A DNA stretch of 64,000 bases from Kuafuiihalomonas sp039024635. GTDB taxonomy: Bacteria > Myxococcota > Kuafuiibacteriia > Kuafuiibacteriales > Kuafuiibacteriaceae. Where the stretch lies: the NCBI GenBank assembly GCA_039024635.1, contig JBCCQA010000003.1, positions 1-64,000 on the forward strand, read 5' to 3'. The translations under genes were made by a program, and so were the position numbers. This document shows, in pieces, positions 8,450-16,236 of the stretch. The first letter of the stretch is position 1. Every line of letters starts with the position of its first letter. The notes beneath the pieces are model-generated. The model was given only the letters and a program-made list of their open reading frames with translations, was not told the DNA's origin and did not search any database.

Positions 8450-8880
8450 CCCTCCTCCCCATCGAGGCTCTCGATGAGCTCCAGGTCCGAATAGACGTCG
8501 ACGAGTTCCGCCGCATCCAGGTCGTCGAGAAGCTCGAGTTCGGCCAGCATCTGAAGATCTCCATCATCGACGGGCCGCTCGGACGAAGCTGGTGTGGCCA
8601 ACACCAGGATCAAGCCCAAGGCAGCGGCGAAGCTGGGGGCCGCCCATGCCCAGCGAAACCAGCCGGCCTGCCGTCGTTCGTCTTCGGCGTCGAGGCGAGC
8701 CCGTAGTCGAGCGTCGAAGCCCGGTGAGGGCTCCACGAGCTCGGACGGCAGGTGGCGCCAGATGGCTGCCGTCTCTTCGGCCGCGGCGCGACACTGGGCA
8801 CAGCCCTTCAAGTGGGCCTCGGCCTCGGCATCCAGTGGGCCTTCGACCCGCCTCATCAGCTGTTCGTCTGTCAGGTGCAT
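8446..8880 (-). CDS. Zinc-binding anti-sigma factor
   Basis: A 144-residue membrane anti-sigma factor. The N-terminal HLKGCAQC (H-x3-C-x2-C) is the zinc-binding anti-sigma (ZAS) signature near residues 25-32. A single transmembrane helix follows (WAWAAPSFAAALGLILVLA, about 80-98), and then an acidic C-terminal tail. It should bind and hold the preceding ECF sigma factor until a signal releases it. The ATG at 8880 is chosen because it begins the ZAS domain and overlaps the sigma stop by 10 bases. Confidence 0.85.
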   Translation of the reverse strand: MHLTDEQLMRRVEGPLDAEAEAHLKGCAQCRAAAEETAAIWRHLPSELVEPSPGFDARLRARLDAEDERRQAGWFRWAWAAPSFAAALGLILVLATPASSERPVDDGDLQMLAELELLDDLDAAELVDVYSDLELIESLDGEEG

Positions 8881-9446
8881 GTCATCTCCTGGTGGGAGCG
8901 GACCTCCGCTCGCAGCGCTTCGAGAGCGCGGTGGATCAAGGACTTGGTGGATGAATTGGAGACCTCCAGCGCTTTCGAGATCTCTTCGTGACTCAAACCT
9001 TCGAAGCGGCACATCACGAAGGCCGCCCGCTGCTTCTCGGGGAGTTCGGCGAGGCGCTGCATGAGCCGCTGAGAAAGCTGCGCCCCCTCGAGGGCGCCGT
9101 CGGGCCCGACCGAATCAGCGGGTTCTCGGTCGAGCGCTTCGAGCTTCACGCTGTACTCCCGCCTACGGACTTCGTTGAGGCAGACCCGGGTCGCGACCTG
9201 ATAGAGCCAGGCGCGAAACGGCGCATCGGGGCGGTATGTCTTGCAGGTGTAGACCCTGATGAACACGTCCTGGGCCAGCTCCTCGGCCCGGTCCCTTCGA
9301 CGTACGAACTTGTAGGCATAGGTCACCATGCGTCTGCGGTAGCGGTCGAACAGCCGCTCGAAGAGAACCCGGTCTCGGGTCCTCACGAATTCGGCCATCC
9401 ACTGGGCTTCCTCCGCGTCGGCCCCCTCCACTGCTTCTTTCAACAC
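8871..9446 (-). CDS. ECF-family RNA polymerase sigma factor
   Basis: 191 residues. Region 2 is seen in FERLFDRYRRRMVTYAYKF and DRAEELAQDVFIRVYTCKTY, and region 4 in LAELPEKQRAAFVM and LSHEEISKALEVSNSSTKSL. The GTG at 9446 is preceded by TAAGG at a good distance, just after the stop of the upstream outer-membrane protein gene; an ATG at 9398 is an alternative start. It is followed by its anti-sigma partner, so it is likely regulated by sequestration. Its closeness to the outer-membrane protein suggests the operon reads the envelope. Confidence 0.92.
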   Translation of the reverse strand: MLKEAVEGADAEEAQWMAEFVRTRDRVLFERLFDRYRRRMVTYAYKFVRRRDRAEELAQDVFIRVYTCKTYRPDAPFRAWLYQVATRVCLNEVRRREYSVKLEALDREPADSVGPDGALEGAQLSQRLMQRLAELPEKQRAAFVMCRFEGLSHEEISKALEVSNSSTKSLIHRALEALRAEVRSHQEMTCT

Positions 9447-9453
9447 CTCAGCC

Positions 9454-10920
9454 TTAGGGGAGTTGCGATGGACCGTCCCAGAGGACGTTGAGACCCATGA
9501 GGGCCTGCCAGCCCGCCGGGGCCTGTCCGAAGAAATCGCCGGTCGCGAACACAGCGGCTTCGGCGCTGGCGTAGGCCCAGTCGGCGAAGAAGCAGCTGAG
9601 CTCCAGGTCGACCTCGGTCCCATAAGTCCTCGCCGCAGGCTCCGGGACGCCCGTGAATCGGGCGTTGAGCACGTCAGGGGCCGAGGGCGCAAAGCTCCTG
9701 AAGTGGGCACCCGTGGTTCGCACCCCCCAGACCCCCAAGATCCACTCCCAGGCCAGGCCGACCCCCAACAGACCTGCACCGTCTGGCGACAAGCTTTGGA
9801 GGACCGGGGTCTGCTGGGCCGGCAGGGTGGCGGCGCCCAGGAAGAAGCGCGTCAGCGGAACCAAGGGTGCCAGGCTTGGAAAAGCCGTCCACCGTCGACC
9901 CACCGGAGCCCCTAGGTCCCGAGCCCCACTGGCAGCCAGGACGAAGGGCCGCACGGCCATCTGGCCTGGACCTGGGTCCCACCGAGCCTGGCCTTCGATC
10001 TTCCCAAAGCCCGACAAGAGATCGAAACCGACGCTGTCCGCCACGGTGCGGAGCCGCCCCTCGGGCCGTCGCTGGCCTTCGAGGGTTTCCCTCCCGGTCG
10101 CAAGGACACCGATCATCGCTATTCCGAGGTGCTCCCCTTCCCAGCGCCATTCCAGACCGCTCCACGAAATCCAGCCGCGGCTGGCTTCGGGGGCCAGGGT
10201 CCGGTTCGGCGTCTCCGCGAGGTCCGACGCCAGACTGGGCCCAAAGAGCAGGGGCAGGAGGGCGCTGCTGGTATCCACGAGCACAGTCTGTGAGAGGCTG
10301 AGCCGGTGCTCGCCCCGAAACCAGGTCAGCGCACCGTGAAAGAGGGGGCTGGTGAGCACGTCTTTGAAGCCGCCGTCCGGCAGGCCTACGAAGGCGACCA
10401 GCTTCAAGGGACGACGGGCCGCTTGATAGCGAAGATCCAGGTCCAGGGAGGCTCCGAGGGCCTGCCCCGAGAAAACGACCCCGTCGGCGATCGAGGTCTG
10501 AAGCTTGCCCAACCGCAGCACCAGGCTTCCGTCGGCGCGCGGCTGAAGGTCGAGATAGGTCTCGCCGAGAAGAAGGGTTCGGCGCAGATGCGCCTCGATG
10601 GGTCGACCATCGCCGAATACGCCCGACTGGGCGTCGAAGTCCATCAGGCCCGTGTCGAGGCCGATGCGGCCACCCAGAGCGGGGACGATACGAGCGCTGA
10701 CCCCCGCCCGGGCGTCGAGCAGGACGCCGAAGGCCTCACTCGTACCCTGGCCGTTCTGGCGCCGATCGACGACGTCGACCACCAGATCGCTTCGGCTCGA
10801 GATCTGGGATCGAAGGACCGCGTTGGGGGTCGAAAGAGCGGCGCCTCGAACGCCACCCGAAGCCTCCACCTCGGCGCCCAGGGCGGGAAACGCTGCCCAC
10901 CCCCACGCGATACCCAGCAC
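9454..10920 (-). CDS. Putative outer-membrane beta-barrel/porin-like protein
   Basis: 488 residues. A short hydrophobic start (VLGIAWGWAAFPALGA) looks like a signal sequence. The rest alternates polar and hydrophobic strands and has a porin-like SLVLRLGKLQTSIADGVVFSG stretch around residues 145-165 and a Trp-rich C-terminal barrel-like part. The GTG at 10920 is chosen because no ATG lies near the signal, so the start is uncertain. It lies seven bases upstream of the ECF sigma gene. No specific porin family was recognised; the outer-membrane location is inferred. Confidence 0.55.
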   Translation of the reverse strand: MLGIAWGWAAFPALGAEVEASGGVRGAALSTPNAVLRSQISSRSDLVVDVVDRRQNGQGTSEAFGVLLDARAGVSARIVPALGGRIGLDTGLMDFDAQSGVFGDGRPIEAHLRRTLLLGETYLDLQPRADGSLVLRLGKLQTSIADGVVFSGQALGASLDLDLRYQAARRPLKLVAFVGLPDGGFKDVLTSPLFHGALTWFRGEHRLSLSQTVLVDTSSALLPLLFGPSLASDLAETPNRTLAPEASRGWISWSGLEWRWEGEHLGIAMIGVLATGRETLEGQRRPEGRLRTVADSVGFDLLSGFGKIEGQARWDPGPGQMAVRPFVLAASGARDLGAPVGRRWTAFPSLAPLVPLTRFFLGAATLPAQQTPVLQSLSPDGAGLLGVGLAWEWILGVWGVRTTGAHFRSFAPSAPDVLNARFTGVPEPAARTYGTEVDLELSCFFADWAYASAEAAVFATGDFFGQAPAGWQALMGLNVLWDGPSQLP

Positions 10921-10966
10921 CCAGCGGCTTTGTGCCGCGACGCAGGCCCTTCGGGGTCTATACTCT

Positions 10967-10993
10967 GACGACGGGATGAGCGCCCCCTTGTCC
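10967..10993 (-). promoter_or_regulatory. Candidate ECF-type promoter for the OMP-sigma operon
   Basis: On the minus strand GGAC is followed 16 bases later by CGTC(GTC), upstream of the GTG at 10920. This resembles the GGAAC-N16/17-CGTC shape of ECF promoters, so the operon might be autoregulated. It overlaps the start of the divergent TLC-HEAT gene. The match is partial and should be treated as a hypothesis. Confidence 0.25.
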
Positions 10994-13720
10994 AAGCTCG
11001 TCGATCTTCGGTCGGACGAGCGCGGTTTGGTTGCCCAAATCAGCCTGGTCCTGTTCGGCCTGATCGCCGCCCACACCATGTTGGAGACGGCGCGGGACGC
11101 CCTCTTCTTGGGCAAACTCCCTCCCTCCAAGCTCACCTGGGTCTACGCGCTGCTGGCCGTCGTAACCCTCGGCGCGGCCTCGGTGAACAATCGCTTCGTC
11201 CGGGTGTTTGGCTGCCGGAACGCCCTCATCTGCAGTTTGCACTTCTCGGCCTACGGGACGGTGCTCTTCTACCTTCTACCCAAGAGCCCGACCCTGGTCT
11301 TCGGATTCTACGTTTGGTCGGCCCTCCTGGGCACCGTGCTCGTGGTCCAATTCTGGACCTTCGCCGGCCACGTCTTCACGGTCACGCAGGGCAAGCGGTT
11401 GTTCGGGCTCATCGCAGCCGGCGGCGTGCTCGGGGCCGTGATCGGGGCGTCGATCAGCATTGCCGTTCTGGAGATGGCGCCGGTCAGCCTGCTGATGGTT
11501 CTGGGGAGCACCATCTTCCTCGCGACGGCCGTCCTGCTGACTTTTTTGGAGCCCGACGCACCGGAGCCCCTGCGGGCCAAGCGCCGAAGAGGAGGCTGGC
11601 GAGGCGGAATGGAGGCGCTCCGAGGTCGGCCTTATCTGGTCCGCCTCGGCGTCTTGACGGCCCTCGCCACCGTCACCGTCTTGGTGACCGACTACCTTTT
11701 CAAGAGCGTCGCCGCCGCGACCTTCGAAGCGGAGGATCTGGGAGGCTTCTTCGCGCGCTACTACGCGGCGCTGAACGCTGTCGCCCTCGCGGTCCAGGTC
11801 TTCGTGAGCGGCTACCTGGTCCGTCGGACCGGGACCATCTTGGCCTTCATCATTCTTCCGCTGCTCTTGGTGCTCGGCGCCTCGGGCATCCTCTTGGCGG
11901 GGGGCGTTCTCTTGGCGGTCTTGGCCACCAAAGGGGCCGACGGAGCGCTTCGACACAGCCTCCACCGAATCAGCCTCGAGCTCCTGTGGATGCCCGTTCC
12001 CGACGAGGAACGCAGCGCCTCCAAGAACCTGGTGGACGCGGTCGTGGTCCGAGGAAGCCAGGCCGTGGCGGCGGGCGCGCTCTTCATGCTCGGGCTCTGG
12101 GGACTGGACGAGCCTCGAATTCTTGCTGGGGTGGTCGTGGCCTTGGGCGTGCTTTGGGTGGTGGTGGGTCTCGGCTTGCGCAAGCCCTACATCGAGCTGT
12201 TTCGAAACGCCGTTCACCGGGACGGACCTGATGCCAGCTCCCGCCTGCAGCTCGACCTCCGCTCGGTGGAGGTCGTGGTCGAAGCCCTTTCCAGTCGAGA
12301 TCCTGCTCGGGTCATCGCGGCCATGGAGCTCTTGGCCTCGAACGGAAGAAATCGCCTCATTCCAGGACTCATTCTGTATCACGAGTCGGAGGAGGTTCTC
12401 ATGCGGGCCCTCGAGCTCATCGCGGAGCCGGAACGGAAGGACTGGATCCCGTTGGCCGAGCGCCTCTGTACGCACTCCAACGAAGCCGTCCGCGTGGAGG
12501 CGCTCAAGGCGATGGCGAGGGCCGGTGTGACCGATCCACTGGAGAGTCGACTGCTGGACGTCAGTCCCAGCGTTCGCGGGCAAGCCGCCTTCTGGCTGGC
12601 CCAGATGCGCGAGGGCCGGCCGGATCACCACGAAGCCATTAAGCAGATCGTGGAGATTCCGGGCGAAGCCGGGGCCTCGGCCGTGGTCGGGATCCTGGAA
12701 GCCGTTCGAGACTCCGGAGATGCCCGCTGGGCGGAGTTCATCGCCGAACGGACGCAGGACGAATCCGACCGGGTTCTGGAGGCCGCGATCTCGGCCATGG
12801 TCACGGTGCGGGACGCGCGCTTCATCCCCGTCCTTGTCGAAGAGCTGGAGCACCACGAGCGCCGTCCCATCATCCGCGATGCGCTGGTCGCTCTAGGTGC
12901 GCCCGCCCAGGCGGCTTTGGAGCGGGCCCTGTCCGACCACACCCTTCCGCTTCACCTGCGGACCCACGTCCCTCGCTCGCTGTCCAAGTTCAGGAATCAG
13001 CGCGCGGCCGACGTGCTGCTCGACACCATCATGACCGATCATAGCGGACAGGTCCGGTATAAGTCGCTGCGCGGACTGGGCCGCTTGGTCGCCGACACCG
13101 AGGTTCGGGTGAGTCTGGACAAGGTCGAAAGGCGAACCCAGGTCGAGCTGACGGAGTACCTGAGGATCCTGAGCTTCTGGGTACCTCTGCAGGCGACGAT
13201 GGCGCAGCTGGAGGTGGGTCACAAAGCCTCGGCCGAGCTCCTGCTCAGCCTGTTGGAAGACAAGCAGAACCAGGCCCTGGAGCGGGCCTTCCGACTCCTC
13301 CAAATAGCCCACCCCAGAGAGTCGATTCAGGGCGTCTCGGAGGCCCTCCGCTCCGGCGACCGTCGAGTCCGAGCCCAAGCTCAGGAGTACATCGATGCCC
13401 TCACCCTGGCTTCGGGACTCACCGAGGTGCGGAGCATGCTGAGGATCATCAGCGACGATCTGCCATCCGAGGAGCGCGTGCGGCGAGCGAGGCAATACCT
13501 GGACTCCCCGCCTTCCGACGCTGGGGAGGCCCTGCGAGCCTTAATCCGAGAGAGCGACGAGTCCGTAGCCGGGCTCGCCGCCTATCATGCCCTCAACCTG
13601 GGGGAGGAGGCGCTCAAGGAGGACGTGGTCACGGTCTCGCAGGAACGTTCATTGGGTGGGTCCCTCAAGTCCTTCATCGAGTTGATGGCCGCCAGAGAGG
13701 AGCCGACCGGTGTCATCTGA
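10976..13720 (+). CDS. TLC/Npt-type nucleotide carrier-like membrane protein with HEAT repeats
   Basis: 914 residues. The N-terminal about 420 residues are polytopic and match the Npt1/Npt2 (TLC) ATP/ADP translocase-like fold (LETARDALFLGKLPPSKLTW, SYLVRRTGTILAF and ATKGADGALRHSLHRISLELLW-type segments). The rest is a long run of HEAT-like helical repeats up to about 890. In intracellular bacteria the carrier exchanges nucleotides, but in free-living bacteria the role of such fusions is not established. A TATACT hexamer lies 12 bases upstream. The CNB gene begins 11 bases before its stop. Confidence 0.75.
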   Translation: MSAPLSKLVDLRSDERGLVAQISLVLFGLIAAHTMLETARDALFLGKLPPSKLTWVYALLAVVTLGAASVNNRFVRVFGCRNALICSLHFSAYGTVLFYLLPKSPTLVFGFYVWSALLGTVLVVQFWTFAGHVFTVTQGKRLFGLIAAGGVLGAVIGASISIAVLEMAPVSLLMVLGSTIFLATAVLLTFLEPDAPEPLRAKRRRGGWRGGMEALRGRPYLVRLGVLTALATVTVLVTDYLFKSVAAATFEAEDLGGFFARYYAALNAVALAVQVFVSGYLVRRTGTILAFIILPLLLVLGASGILLAGGVLLAVLATKGADGALRHSLHRISLELLWMPVPDEERSASKNLVDAVVVRGSQAVAAGALFMLGLWGLDEPRILAGVVVALGVLWVVVGLGLRKPYIELFRNAVHRDGPDASSRLQLDLRSVEVVVEALSSRDPARVIAAMELLASNGRNRLIPGLILYHESEEVLMRALELIAEPERKDWIPLAERLCTHSNEAVRVEALKAMARAGVTDPLESRLLDVSPSVRGQAAFWLAQMREGRPDHHEAIKQIVEIPGEAGASAVVGILEAVRDSGDARWAEFIAERTQDESDRVLEAAISAMVTVRDARFIPVLVEELEHHERRPIIRDALVALGAPAQAALERALSDHTLPLHLRTHVPRSLSKFRNQRAADVLLDTIMTDHSGQVRYKSLRGLGRLVADTEVRVSLDKVERRTQVELTEYLRILSFWVPLQATMAQLEVGHKASAELLLSLLEDKQNQALERAFRLLQIAHPRESIQGVSEALRSGDRRVRAQAQEYIDALTLASGLTEVRSMLRIISDDLPSEERVRRARQYLDSPPSDAGEALRALIRESDESVAGLAAYHALNLGEEALKEDVVTVSQERSLGGSLKSFIELMAAREEPTGVI

Positions 13721-14681
13721 AGTCACGAGTATCTCCGTCGAACAGTCGTTGTTCATGCGGAGTTTCTTCCCCAGCAGCCCGCCCGAAAGGGTGGTTCGCC
13801 AGATGCAGGCTTGCTTGACGAGCACCTGGTACGATGCAGGAGAGGTTCTCTTTCGGGCCGGTGAGCCCGCCAATCAGGCCTTCTTCATCGTGGAGGGATG
13901 CGTAGAGATGAGCACCGAGGGCGAGGAGCCTTGGCTGTTCACCGACGGTTCGGTGGTCGGCATCCTGGACGCGAACCTGGCTCGGCCCCGGGTTAGAGAG
14001 GCCAGGGTCATCGAGCCCACCCACTGCCTGGTCCTCGACATCATGGACTACTTCGACATCCTCGAAGACAACTTCGACTTCGCCGAAACGCTGATGCGGC
14101 GGGTGTTCGGGATGGTCCACAACATGGCGCTCAACCTCCCTCCCAAGGAGGTGCACCCGCGACGGCACGGTGCACCGCAACAACCTTGGCTATCGGTCCG
14201 CCGCCTGAACGAGATCCAGAAGCTGATGATCCTCCGCTCCAGCGTCATCGGAAAGCACTCCCCCATTCAGCCCTTGGTCAACCTGGCGCGCCTGACCCAA
14301 GAGCAGCGCTTGTCGAAGGACCGGGTCTTGTTGGAGAAAGATCAGCCGCTCGATCACTTGATGATCGTCGCCGAGGGTCTGCTCCGCGCCGAATCGGAGG
14401 ACGTACCCAAGGTCGATGCGGCCTTCGATCCCGGTAGCGTGGTCCTTGGAAGTACGGCCTTCGTACTGGACCACGCCCCCATGCCGGTGATCGCAAGTCG
14501 ACCTTCCCTCGTGCTTTCAATTCGAATCGAAGCGCTATGGGACACGATGGAAGATCATTTTGAACTCTTTCGCAGCGTCTTCGCCTACCTTGCCAGCGAG
14601 CATGAGCGGGTGCGGAATCGACTCTCACAACTGAACCCGAACACTCGAGACTTGGCCAAAGCCTTTGGCGGCGACCGCTGA
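13710..14681 (+). CDS. Double cyclic-nucleotide-binding-fold protein
   Basis: 323 residues. The first CNB-type domain (about 15-130) shows VRQMQACLTSTWYDAGEVLFRAGEPANQAFFIVEGCVEM, a standard CNB opening (20-residue blocks within). A second weaker CNB-like domain (about 185-300) shows RLSKDRVLLEKDQPLDHLMIVAEGLLR. There is no HTH and no kinase. The GTG at 13710 overlaps the upstream stop by 11 bases, and the downstream gene starts right after its stop, so the three genes form a coupled unit. Whether either domain binds cAMP or cGMP is not known; the phosphate-binding loop (usually GExA) is not clear. Confidence 0.7.
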   Translation: MSSEVTSISVEQSLFMRSFFPSSPPERVVRQMQACLTSTWYDAGEVLFRAGEPANQAFFIVEGCVEMSTEGEEPWLFTDGSVVGILDANLARPRVREARVIEPTHCLVLDIMDYFDILEDNFDFAETLMRRVFGMVHNMALNLPPKEVHPRRHGAPQQPWLSVRRLNEIQKLMILRSSVIGKHSPIQPLVNLARLTQEQRLSKDRVLLEKDQPLDHLMIVAEGLLRAESEDVPKVDAAFDPGSVVLGSTAFVLDHAPMPVIASRPSLVLSIRIEALWDTMEDHFELFRSVFAYLASEHERVRNRLSQLNPNTRDLAKAFGGDR

Positions 14682-15548
14682 ATGGCCCGAGAGGACCAGT
14701 CGACCCCTCTGGACTTTGGAAACTTCGTGGTCTGGGGGAGGGCCATTGGCGGGGTCGAGACCTGCTACCAGGTACCAGCCTTCGACTTGAACATGGACAT
14801 CGGTCGCTGCCCCGACGGCGCCGAGTCCCAGAGAACCCTGCTTCTGACGCACGGGCACATCGATCACGCGGCCGGCCTACCCTACTTCGTGAGTCTCCGC
14901 TCGATGTACGGACGACCCCCGCCCAAAATCTACTGTCCAGCTGCCAGCCGTCCCGCTCTGTTGGCGGTGCTCGAAGCCTGGGACCGGCTGCAGACCGATG
15001 CGCTACAGTGTGAACTCGTCGGCGTCGAACCCGGTCATCGCGTGCCGCTCGGTCACGGCCGTACCGCACTGGCCGTGCCGGCCCACCACCGCATCGAGAC
15101 GGTGGGTTGGGTGGTCCTCGAGGGCCACTCGAGGCTTCGCCCCGATCTGAAGGGCCATAGCGAACAGGACATCCGAGATCGAGCCCGCGCCGGCGAAGAG
15201 GTCACGGTGAAGGACGAACGACCAGTCCTCTGCTACACGGGAGACACGACCATCGAGACCTTGGATGATCCGACGGTCCGCAGCTGCCGAATCCTGTTCA
15301 TCGAATGCACCTTCTTTGGATCCACGGTCCGAAGAAGAGGAGCGAAGTTTGGCGGTCACATCCATCTCAACCACTTGGCCGAACGAGCAGAAGAGCTGAA
15401 GAACGAGCAGCTCGTTCTCACCCACGTTTCCCAGCGCCATGACGAGAAGACGATCCTCCGGGAGCTCCAAGCGAAGCTTCCGCCTTCCCTTCTCGAAAGA
15501 ACTCGAGTGCTGGCGCCCACCGGCCAAGTCCTGAAGCCGGCGTACTAA
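14682..15548 (+). CDS. Metallo-beta-lactamase-fold hydrolase, RNase Z-like
   Basis: 288 residues. The zinc motif THGHIDHAAG (H-x-H-x-D-H) lies near residue 57, further ligands are in CYTGDTT near 187, and GHIHLNHLAE and LVLTHVSQRHDE form the C-terminal motif seen in RNase Z-type proteins. RNase Z trims the 3' end of tRNA precursors, but a long-form or dedicated RNase Z exosite is not recognised. The start is directly after the stop of the CNB gene. It may act on RNA or on a small nucleotide-like molecule; the neighbours suggest the latter only weakly. Confidence 0.75.
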   Translation: MAREDQSTPLDFGNFVVWGRAIGGVETCYQVPAFDLNMDIGRCPDGAESQRTLLLTHGHIDHAAGLPYFVSLRSMYGRPPPKIYCPAASRPALLAVLEAWDRLQTDALQCELVGVEPGHRVPLGHGRTALAVPAHHRIETVGWVVLEGHSRLRPDLKGHSEQDIRDRARAGEEVTVKDERPVLCYTGDTTIETLDDPTVRSCRILFIECTFFGSTVRRRGAKFGGHIHLNHLAERAEELKNEQLVLTHVSQRHDEKTILRELQAKLPPSLLERTRVLAPTGQVLKPAY

Positions 15549-15575
15549 TGGTCCCACACACTCGCTGGCGGAAGC

Positions 15576-16193
15576 TCAGGGACCCTGGCTGTCTTCGGAG
15601 AAGCCTTCTTGGGCGGCGAGGCTGTCAAAACAGCTGGGGCAGATGCCGTGGCTGAAGCGCATGTCGAGACGCTCAGAGAGGTAGGACTCGACCCTGGTCC
15701 AGTAGACCTCGTCGTGCCGAACCCGCTTGCAGTAGGAGCATATCGGCAACAGCTTCCGAAGCTGACGGATGTCTTCCAGAGCTTTGGACAGCTCCTCCAC
15801 TCGGTCTCGAAGGCTCTCTCTGAGCTCGAGCAGGCGCTGTCCCGTGTGAAGGCGGGCGCGAAGCTCGCCCGAGTGGAAGGGCTTGCACACGTAGTCGTCC
15901 GCCCCTGCCTGGAGGCCTTCGACCACGTCGGCTTGCTCATCCCGGGACGTCAATAGGATGAGGTGGATTCTCGACTCCGGGAGCAGGGCGCGGGCTCGCT
16001 GGCACAGCTCGGGCCCCTGGAATCCCGGCATTACCCAGTCGAGCAAGGCGATCAACGGCTCTTCGCTGTGCCGCATATAGTCCCAAGCCGCCGTCCCATC
16101 GCTCACCGTCACGAAGTCGAAGCCCCACTCGGAGAGCTTGCGCTCCATCAGCTTCTGCTGAACGGCGTCGTCGTCGGCGACCAGGACCTTCAT
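15576..16193 (-). CDS. Response regulator with cysteine-pair output module
   Basis: 205 residues. The receiver domain (1-125) has the acidic pocket ADDDAV, the phospho-acceptor in LLDWVMPG and a KPF at the end. A helical linker (LRESLRDRVEELSKALEDI) is followed by a C-terminal C-x2-C...C-x2-C motif (CSYCKRVRHDEVYW ... HGICPSCF). This CSYCK...CPSC block is known at the C-terminus of some GAF/response-regulator proteins and may bind zinc. No HTH is present, so it probably controls protein partners. It ends close to the MBL gene in a convergent arrangement. Confidence 0.82.
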   Translation of the reverse strand: MKVLVADDDAVQQKLMERKLSEWGFDFVTVSDGTAAWDYMRHSEEPLIALLDWVMPGFQGPELCQRARALLPESRIHLILLTSRDEQADVVEGLQAGADDYVCKPFHSGELRARLHTGQRLLELRESLRDRVEELSKALEDIRQLRKLLPICSYCKRVRHDEVYWTRVESYLSERLDMRFSHGICPSCFDSLAAQEGFSEDSQGP

Positions 16194-16236
16194 CCGAAGC
16201 CCTTTTCATCGGTCGCTGTGCCCGGTGTTGGAGCCT

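Noticed and set aside
9454..10920. Specific porin family assignment
   Set aside because: Only general barrel-like features are visible; no family motif could be matched without a search.
11276..12856. 526-residue minus-strand open frame
   Set aside because: It is antisense to the TLC-HEAT gene and has the composition of a shadow frame in GC-rich DNA.
15550..15584. GGTCCC/GGGACC inverted repeat after the MBL gene
   Set aside because: Only six pairs with a 23-base loop and no T-tract; likely chance in GC-rich DNA.
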